This document shows, piece by piece, positions 1 to 5,416 of a stretch of DNA of 11,627 nt. Location of the stretch: contig CALZAP010000017.1 of the NCBI GenBank assembly GCA_945614335.1, positions 1 to 11,627 of the forward strand, read 5' to 3'. The notes beneath the pieces are model-generated. The model saw nothing but the letters and a program-made list of their open reading frames with translations, searched no databases and was not told where the DNA came from. Source of the DNA: an uncultured Prevotella sp. GTDB lineage: Bacteria; Bacteroidota; Bacteroidia; Bacteroidales; Bacteroidaceae. Positions within the stretch are counted from its first letter, which is position 1. Each line of letters begins with the position of its first letter. A program made the translations under genes and the position numbers.

Positions 1-78
1 CTTTCGAACCGTTTTGGACAAGCGGACATCAGGGGCGATGCTATTTATATGAAATTTAAATTAAGCCGGAAGTTGCAC

Positions 79-984
79 TTATTTATCCTTTTTACCGAAC
101 AAAGAGAAGTGTACGTAACGTTTGGGATGGGACTTGAGGTCGATAAGCAGCGAGTCGGCATCCCTCATGGTGTTGGAAAGATTCCAGTAGAGGCTCGGGT
201 CTCTCATAAGCAGGCCGATGGTGCCTTCTTTGTTGCTGAGCGACTCTGTAAGCTCATGGACATTGTCGAGTGTGGCATTCACCTTTGCCATGGTGGCCTG
301 CACGTCAATCTGGCTGAGGTCGGCGGTGAGTTTCTCGGTGTTGGCGAGTGAGGCGTCGGCCTTGTCCATCATCGACGGCATACGCTTGTTGACGTTTGTC
401 ATAAGCGTGTTGAGCTGTCGTGTGGTGACAGTGAGGTCTGACGTTATCTTGTCGACATTGTGGAGGGAGTTTGCAAGTGCGGGGTCGGCAGTCAGTGCGT
501 TAAGGTTTGCCAATATAGAGTCGAGCTTGGGCAAGATTTTCTCTACGGTAGGCAGCATGGTGGTCACTTTTCCCATCAGTCCCCCCTCCTGATTTCCCAC
601 AATTGTGTCACCCGGAGCGAGTTTCTCTCCCGAGTAAGGTGCGAGCACGATGTTGAGCTTCACGTTTCCAAGCATGTCGCTCTCTATCTCAGCCTTTGAG
701 CCAGAAGGGATGTTCATCTTGTTGTCGATGCCCAGCACGGCAACGATATCCTTGTTGTCGGCCCCATAGCCGAACTCTATGTCCTTGACCACTCCAATCT
801 TGTAGCCGTTGGCATAGACTGCACACGCAGGCGCCAGTCCGCTAATATCCTTGAACGAGACGTAATAAGTGTCGTCGTTGGAATAGAGACTAAGTCCTTT
901 AAGGAACTGCAGTCCTGCATACAGGACCACTATTCCGACAATAGCCACGAGAGCTATCTGAACTTCTTTTGATATGCGTTTCAT
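79..984 (-). CDS. MCE/MlaD-family lipid-binding envelope protein
   Basis: This 301-residue protein has one N-terminal membrane anchor (about residues 8-30, rich in V, I, A and L) and an MCE domain at about 37-115 with the family pattern GL-x-x-x-x-x-V-x-x-NG-x-x-x-G-V-x-x-I (residues 49-69). From about 140 to 285 follows a long helical, coiled-coil-like region rich in L, N, T and D, and then a C-terminal PKRYVHFSLFGKK segment. MCE proteins are substrate-binding parts of lipid transporters; MlaD moves phospholipids between outer and inner membrane, and the helical tail may form part of a tunnel through the periplasm. No ATPase (MlaF) or permease (MlaE) gene is in this window, so its partners must lie elsewhere. 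The start ATG lies 61 nt after the amidase stop. No TAnnTTTG box is visible in that gap, so transcription from the amidase promoter is likely. Family assignment is firm; the substrate is unknown. Confidence 0.9.
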   Translation of the reverse strand: MKRISKEVQIALVAIVGIVVLYAGLQFLKGLSLYSNDDTYYVSFKDISGLAPACAVYANGYKIGVVKDIEFGYGADNKDIVAVLGIDNKMNIPSGSKAEIESDMLGNVKLNIVLAPYSGEKLAPGDTIVGNQEGGLMGKVTTMLPTVEKILPKLDSILANLNALTADPALANSLHNVDKITSDLTVTTRQLNTLMTNVNKRMPSMMDKADASLANTEKLTADLSQIDVQATMAKVNATLDNVHELTESLSNKEGTIGLLMRDPSLYWNLSNTMRDADSLLIDLKSHPKRYVHFSLFGKKDK

Positions 985-1004
985 ATTATATTATTTTAGT
1001 TTCA

Positions 1005-1060
1005 CATTCCTCATTCCTCACTCCTCACTCCTCTCTCCTCACTCCTCATTTCTTATTCCT
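1005..1060. repeat. 7-bp tandem repeat, about 8 units
   Basis: Eight consecutive heptamers can be read on the plus strand with consensus CAYTCCT: cattcct, cattcct, cactcct, cactcct, ctctcct, cactcct, catttct, tattcct. The last two units, at 1047-1060, lie mainly in the final codons and stop of the amidase gene and are slightly degenerate. The rest fill the gap before the MCE gene. On the transcribed minus strand the unit is AGGARTG, an uninterrupted purine-rich run with single T's. Units on the non-coding side vary by only one base, which suggests expansion by slippage. Confidence 0.85.
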
Positions 1061-2263
1061 TTTGTACTCCTTTATGGCCTCAACCACATCTGTACGCTCC
1101 CCATTCTTGAAGGCAATGATGAATGCCTGGGGGAACTTGTCGAGAATCGTCTTTCTCAAGCGGTATATCTCATTATAGTTTTCTGAGCATCCCACGGTAT
1201 ACTTATATGTCTTGCCATCAACATAATAGTCGTATTCGTCGATACCCTTAAGACGTTTGTCGCCATTAGGTATCTTCCCCGTGGCGGTAAGGATCTGAAT
1301 CTTGAATACCGGCGCACTGCCACTGTTTCTTTCTTCGGACGAGTGTTTCTGCTGTTTCTCTTCCTGTGAAGTGGCTTCCTCACGGTTTTGCGGTTCCTGC
1401 CGTTGCTCGTCGGCATTGTCTTTCACCAAGTCCTGCGACGGCTGTTGTGGTTCTATCATTCTTTCTCCAATGCGGAATGGCACGGTGATGCTCTTGTCAA
1501 ACTTGTTTCGATAGTCTACGAAAGCCTGGTAGATGCCATATCCCAAGGCATCGACTCCTTCCCTTGTGTTCAGGTACTGCTCTTCCGACTGTGTCGTGAT
1601 GAATCCCAACTCAATGAGACAGCTCGGCATGGATGTTTCGCGCAGTACGAGGAAGCCAGCCTGTCTCACTCCCTTGTTGGCACGATTTGCCGAGACACAC
1701 GTCCTCTTCTGTACCATTTTTGCCAGTTCAACGCTTTGCGCCATGTTCTTGTCCTGCAGGAACTCGAACATGATATAACTCTCGGAAGAGTTTGGGTCGA
1801 AGCCTTCATATCTCTGCTTGTAGTCCTTTTCATAAAGGATAACAGCATTCTCACGCTTTGCCACGTCGAAGTTTTCCTCAGCCCTGTTCATACCAAGAGT
1901 GTAAGTTTCCAATCCGCGTGCCTGTTTTCCTTTCGGCAAAGCGTTGGTATGTATGGACACAAACAGGTCGGCCTTGTTTCTGTTGGCAATGTTCGCCCTT
2001 TCGTGAAGTGTGACAAACACGTCTGTCTTCCTTGTATAGACCACCTTGACGTCTGGACAATTAGCCTCAACATACCTGCCAAATGCCAATGCCACATTGA
2101 GATTAATGTTTTTCTCCTTCGACATCGAGCCCAAGGCACCTGCATCGTGGCCGCCGTGTCCCGCGTCGATAACGAGAGTGAAGTTGCGGTTGCCTTCCGC
2201 CACGGAAAGCCCAGCCACAAGCATCGAAAACAGAAGAATGACAATCTTTCTGCCCATATTCAT
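1046..2263 (-). CDS. N-acetylmuramoyl-L-alanine amidase (Amidase_3) with C-terminal SPOR-like domain
   Basis: This exported zinc amidase cleaves the bond between N-acetylmuramic acid and L-alanine in peptidoglycan, as in daughter-cell separation. From the ATG at 2263 it is 405 residues. A signal peptide covers about 1-22 (basic MGRK, then a hydrophobic stretch to A22). The Amidase_3 domain covers about 28-250: zinc ligands are His36 (DAGHGG), Glu50 and His105 (SIHTNA), and catalytic Glu218 lies in LIELGF. A helical insert at about 130-190 may gate the active site. A Q/E-rich linker (270-315) leads to a SPOR-like region (318-400), which in this family binds septal glycan lacking stem peptides. 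The open frame extends 22 codons further to 2329. That extension would enter folB, cross the promoter and put a charged segment before the signal peptide, so I prefer 2263 (or 2257). The amiC name would fit by family but is not certain. Confidence 0.92.
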   Translation of the reverse strand: MNMGRKIVILLFSMLVAGLSVAEGNRNFTLVIDAGHGGHDAGALGSMSKEKNINLNVALAFGRYVEANCPDVKVVYTRKTDVFVTLHERANIANRNKADLFVSIHTNALPKGKQARGLETYTLGMNRAEENFDVAKRENAVILYEKDYKQRYEGFDPNSSESYIMFEFLQDKNMAQSVELAKMVQKRTCVSANRANKGVRQAGFLVLRETSMPSCLIELGFITTQSEEQYLNTREGVDALGYGIYQAFVDYRNKFDKSITVPFRIGERMIEPQQPSQDLVKDNADEQRQEPQNREEATSQEEKQQKHSSEERNSGSAPVFKIQILTATGKIPNGDKRLKGIDEYDYYVDGKTYKYTVGCSENYNEIYRLRKTILDKFPQAFIIAFKNGERTDVVEAIKEYKRNKK

Positions 2264-2275
2264 TGTTTTTGCGTG

Positions 2276-2292
2276 CAAAAATACCAAATATA
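2276..2292 (-). promoter_or_regulatory. Promoter -7 boxes for the amidase gene
   Basis: Two adjacent matches to the Bacteroidota -7 element TAnnTTTG read on the minus strand: TATTTTTG (2283 down to 2276) and TATATTTG (2292 down to 2285). They lie 13-29 nt upstream of the ATG at 2263 and just after the folB stop codon, in a short AT-rich gap. Either would give a very short 5' leader. This supports starting the amidase at 2263 or 2257 rather than 2329. No clear -33 TTTG is visible. Confidence 0.6.
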
Positions 2293-2294
2293 TT

Positions 2295-2717
2295 TTAAAA
2301 AACTGAATTTTCAGCCTGAGTTTTATCATTATTTAAGGAACTCCAACGTACCTCAACCCCTGCACCGCCACAATCGGCGCCCATCGGAGGGTTTTGTTTG
2401 GTGAGTTGCAGAGATACGGAGAAGACCTGCGGGAAGCGTTGCCTTATGGCTTTCACCATTCTCCCCGCCACGTGTTCCAATAGCTTTGAGGGCTTGTTCA
2501 TTTCTTCCTTAAGCAACTCATAGACATCGGCGTACGACACGGTGTCGTCCACAGAGTCAGTCTCCGCCGCCTTTGAGAAATCGACGCCCAGTCTCACAGA
2601 AACGACGAAATCCGCCCCTACCGCCTGCTCTTGGGGCATAACCCCATGGCAGGCGTGGAAACGGACGTCGTTTAAGTATATGAAATGTTCTATTCTATCC
2701 ACATCTACTTGCTCCAC
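2295..2717 (-). CDS. folB: Dihydroneopterin aldolase
   Basis: FolB converts 7,8-dihydroneopterin to 6-hydroxymethyl-7,8-dihydropterin and glycolaldehyde in folate synthesis; it is a cytoplasmic homo-oligomer. The 140-residue protein aligns by eye over its full length with Staphylococcus aureus FolB. Matching positions include Glu30 (Glu22 there), Tyr62 (Tyr54), Glu81 in LLEHVAGR (Glu74) and the catalytic Lys107 in LTKQNPP (Lys100). The start codon is GTG at 2717; a second in-frame GTG is five codons further on, and no ATG precedes the conserved core. The gene overlaps the 3' end of nrdJ by 23 bp in another frame, which suggests co-transcription and coupled translation. The pairing makes metabolic sense because folate cofactors serve thymidylate and purine synthesis. 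The tail after EVRW (about 17 residues) is not conserved with S. aureus FolB. Confidence 0.93.
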   Translation of the reverse strand: MEQVDVDRIEHFIYLNDVRFHACHGVMPQEQAVGADFVVSVRLGVDFSKAAETDSVDDTVSYADVYELLKEEMNKPSKLLEHVAGRMVKAIRQRFPQVFSVSLQLTKQNPPMGADCGGAGVEVRWSSLNNDKTQAENSVF

Positions 2718-5259
2718 AATTCTTACATATCAAGCAACCTTCCTGATAAACCAGGGTTTCCTGTCCACACTGTGGACATTTCTGTCCCTTTGCCTCAGTA
2801 CCGTCGGTGATGTATTTCTTCAATGCCCTTTCAACACCGTTCTTCCATGTGTTGATGCTTTCACTCTTCAGCTGCAAAGAGGCCACAAGCTTTATGACAT
2901 GGTCGATAGGCATCCTGTATCGCAGCACTCCACTGATGAGCTTGGCATAGTTCCAATATTCGGGGTTGAACTTCTCCGAGAGTCCCTCGACAGTGGTCTT
3001 GTAGCCACGTTTGTTCTCAAACTGGAAGTCGTAGCGGCTCTTTCCGTTCTCGTCTGTCTGCTTGATTATCTTTCCCTTGGTGACTGTCTTTGGAAGCACG
3101 ATGCCTTCCTCGTCGTCCTGCAGACCTGTGAAGATTTCATAAGGATAGCCCTTAAGAAGACCTACGAAGGCCACCCACTTCTCCTTGTTGTTCTGGAAAC
3201 GCACCACATCGCAGTCGAGAACCTGGGGTCTTACTTCTGTCACCTCTGGCGGGCTACAAGGACGTGTTGCGGGCTTGTCTTCCTTCTTGTCCTCTTTCTT
3301 GTCTTTTTTCGACACTGCAATCATGACTCCGCTGCGGCTGCCGTCGCGGTAGATGGTGCAACCCTTGCATCCGGAGCGCCATGCCTCCACATAGAGTTTG
3401 TTGACGAGCGACTCGTCGACATCGTTTGGCAGGTTCACAGTGACGCTGATGGAATGGTCGACCCACTTCTGGATAGCTCCCTGCATCTTTACCTTCATAA
3501 GCCAGTCAACGTCATTGGCTGTGGCTTTATAATAAGGAGAACGGGCAACGAGAGCGTCTATCTCTTCCTGAGAATAGCGTTTGGTTGAGTCGATGCCGTT
3601 AACTTCCATCCACTTCAGGAACTTATTATGGTAGACGATGTACTCCTCGAAAGAGTCACCCACTTCGTCAACATAGTCCACATGTACAGCCTCGTCGTTG
3701 GGATTCACTTTGCGACGACGCTTGTATACAGGCATGAACACTGGCTCTATGCCGCTTGTGGTTTGTGTCATCAGCGAGGTTGTACCGGTAGGAGCTATTG
3801 TCAGGCAGGCAATGTTGCGGCGTCCGTATTTCACCATGTCCTCGTAGAGCTCTGCGTCGGCCTCCTTTATGCGGTTGATGAAAGGATTGTCCTTTTCGCG
3901 ATTTGCATCGAATATTTCAAAAGAGCCACGCTCCTTTGCCATGATCACAGACGAACGATAAGCGTTCAGGGCGAGTGTCTTGTGTACATTTACAGAAAAG
4001 TCTGTTGCCTCCTGAGAACCATAGCGGAGACCCATGGCCGCAATCATGTCGCCTTCGGCAGTGATGCCAACGCCAGTGCGTCGTCCCATTCCGCTCTTTT
4101 TCTGTATTTTCTCCCAAAGATGCAACTCTGCGCCCTTAACTTCATTCGTCTGTGGGTCGCGGCCAATCTTTTCCATTATCAGCTCTATCTTCTCAAGCTC
4201 CAGGTCGACGATGTCGTCCATGATACGTTGGGCGGCTGCGACATGCTTCTTAAACAGGTCGTAATCGAAGTATGCGTCCTTGGTGAACGGATTTACAACG
4301 TAAGAATAGAGGTTGATGGAAAGCAGACGGCACGAGTCGTAAGGACAGAGTGGAATCTCTCCGCAAGGATTGGTAGACACAGTGCGGAAGCCAAGGTCGG
4401 CATAACAGTCAGGAATGCTCTCCTTCAGGATGGTATCCCAGAACAGCACACCAGGCTCTGCGCTTTTCCAAGCGTTGTGGACAATCTTCTCCCAAAGTTC
4501 GCGGGCAGATATTTCCTTGTCCCAATCAGGGTTATCACTGTAGATAGGGAATGTCTGGTGATAAGGGCGGCCTTCGATGGCGGCCTTCATGAACTCATCG
4601 TCTATTTTCACCGACACATTAGCTCCAGTGACCTTACCCTCAGTCATCTTGGCGTCGATGAAAGCCTCAGAATCGGGATGCTTGATGCTGACGGAGAGCA
4701 TCAGGGCACCACGTCGTCCGTCCTGTGCCACCTCTCGGGTAGAGTTGCTGTATCTCTCCATAAACGGCACGAGTCCTGTGGAAGTAAGGGCTGAATTGTT
4801 TACCGGTGAGCCTTTAGGACGAATATGAGAAAGGTCATGACCGACGCCGCCGCGACGCTTCATGAGCTGCACTTGCTCCTCGTCGATACGCATGATGGCT
4901 CCATAGGAGTCGGCGTCGCCGTCGAGTCCGATAACGAAACAATTGCTGAGCGAAGCTATCTGGAAATTGTTACCAATGCCCGTCATAGGGCTTCCGGCAG
5001 GCACTATATACCTGAAGTGGTCGAGCAGTTCGAAAACCTGCTCGGCAGTCATCGGGTTTGGATACTTGCTTTCAATACGCGCAATCTCATTGGCTATGCG
5101 CCAGTGCATGTCAACAGGCGACTTCTCATAGATGTTGCCGAAGCTATCCTTCATCGCATACTTGTTCACCCACACTCTTGCCGCCAATTCGTCTCCATTG
5201 AAATAATCCAAAGAAGCTTGCAATGCTTCTTCGTGGCTAAAGGTTTTATTAGTTTCCAT
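2695..5259 (-). CDS. nrdJ: Adenosylcobalamin-dependent (class II) ribonucleoside-diphosphate reductase
   Basis: This enzyme reduces ribonucleotides to deoxyribonucleotides using a thiyl radical generated from adenosylcobalamin, so it needs B12 but not oxygen. It has 854 residues. The catalytic set is visible: Cys107 (SNC), Asn297-Cys299-Glu301 (NPCGE) and Cys310 (SCRLLSIN). The Cys299-to-Cys310 spacing equals that of Cys322 and Cys333 in Thermotoga maritima NrdJ. APTGTTS (489-495) and GCTIYRDGSR (633-642) are family signatures. A Lys/Asp/Glu linker (651-662) leads to a C-terminal accessory domain (about 680-815) and a zinc ribbon (Cys828, 831, 845, 848). Two further cysteines (842, 853) could relay electrons to the active site. 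There is no N-terminal ATP-cone sequence that I recognise. A TAnnTTTG promoter lies 24 nt upstream. The leader is too short for a cobalamin riboswitch. folB overlaps its 3' end. Confidence 0.96.
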   Translation of the reverse strand: METNKTFSHEEALQASLDYFNGDELAARVWVNKYAMKDSFGNIYEKSPVDMHWRIANEIARIESKYPNPMTAEQVFELLDHFRYIVPAGSPMTGIGNNFQIASLSNCFVIGLDGDADSYGAIMRIDEEQVQLMKRRGGVGHDLSHIRPKGSPVNNSALTSTGLVPFMERYSNSTREVAQDGRRGALMLSVSIKHPDSEAFIDAKMTEGKVTGANVSVKIDDEFMKAAIEGRPYHQTFPIYSDNPDWDKEISARELWEKIVHNAWKSAEPGVLFWDTILKESIPDCYADLGFRTVSTNPCGEIPLCPYDSCRLLSINLYSYVVNPFTKDAYFDYDLFKKHVAAAQRIMDDIVDLELEKIELIMEKIGRDPQTNEVKGAELHLWEKIQKKSGMGRRTGVGITAEGDMIAAMGLRYGSQEATDFSVNVHKTLALNAYRSSVIMAKERGSFEIFDANREKDNPFINRIKEADAELYEDMVKYGRRNIACLTIAPTGTTSLMTQTTSGIEPVFMPVYKRRRKVNPNDEAVHVDYVDEVGDSFEEYIVYHNKFLKWMEVNGIDSTKRYSQEEIDALVARSPYYKATANDVDWLMKVKMQGAIQKWVDHSISVTVNLPNDVDESLVNKLYVEAWRSGCKGCTIYRDGSRSGVMIAVSKKDKKEDKKEDKPATRPCSPPEVTEVRPQVLDCDVVRFQNNKEKWVAFVGLLKGYPYEIFTGLQDDEEGIVLPKTVTKGKIIKQTDENGKSRYDFQFENKRGYKTTVEGLSEKFNPEYWNYAKLISGVLRYRMPIDHVIKLVASLQLKSESINTWKNGVERALKKYITDGTEAKGQKCPQCGQETLVYQEGCLICKNCGASRCG

Positions 5260-5282
5260 TTAATGCTATAAGTTTGTGGGCG

Positions 5283-5290
5283 CAAAGTTA
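5283..5290 (-). promoter_or_regulatory. Promoter -7 box for nrdJ
   Basis: TAACTTTG on the minus strand matches the Bacteroidota -7 consensus TAnnTTTG exactly and is followed by C. It lies 24 nt before the nrdJ ATG, implying a leader of roughly 10-20 nt. No TTTG -33 box is seen at the usual spacing. Instead there is a T-rich tract (about 5306-5318) that also serves as the U-tract of the upstream terminator. Confidence 0.65.
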
Positions 5291-5318
5291 CATATAAATT
5301 CTGATATAAAAAAATAAA

Positions 5319-5364
5319 TTTGGGAAAACTTTCCGCAAAAAAATCGGCAGAAAGTTTTCCCAAA
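5319..5364 (-). terminator. Intrinsic terminator after the yfhO-family gene
   Basis: Arms at 5319-5333 and 5350-5364 are perfect reverse complements over 15 bp. The 16-nt loop can add a short GC pairing. Read on the minus strand, the hairpin is followed by TTTATTTTTTTAT, a good U-tract. It lies 53 nt after the yfhO-family stop codon and upstream of the nrdJ -7 box, so it should insulate nrdJ from readthrough. It resembles neither an NrdR box nor a cobalamin riboswitch. Confidence 0.8.
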
Positions 5365-5416
5365 CGAATAACTTAATGATAGTCAAAGTGTTTTCTTGTT
5401 TTCCAAAAAAGGCACT

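Noticed and set aside
1..78. Possible start of another minus-strand gene, with an ATG at 29 reading out of the window
   Set aside because: Only nine complete codons are visible, with no promoter box and no recognisable family, so it cannot be called.
651..662. Search for selfish or defence modules, mobile-element ends and CRISPR-like repeats through the window
   Set aside because: Apart from the heptamer array at 1005-1060, I saw no spaced direct repeats, transposase-like frames or terminal inverted repeats. The coordinates given are only a placeholder for a window-wide negative.
1388..2404. 338-residue open frame on the plus strand, antisense to the amidase
   Set aside because: It mirrors the amidase coding sequence and continues into folB. 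It shows no domain and an atypical composition.
2542..3588. 348-residue open frame on the plus strand, antisense to nrdJ
   Set aside because: It lies wholly opposite confident nrdJ and folB coding sequence and has no recognisable domain. Its Cys/Leu/Val/His-rich composition is typical of the reverse of a real gene.
3628..4794. 388-residue open frame on the plus strand, antisense to nrdJ
   Set aside because: It is the complement of catalytic-domain codons of nrdJ. It has no family motifs and no promoter-like TAnnTTTG box that I noticed near its start.
5260..5416. Riboswitch or NrdR box upstream of nrdJ
   Set aside because: The inverted repeat fits a terminator (stem then U-tract) and lies upstream of the likely transcription start. 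The NrdR palindrome is not present by eye.
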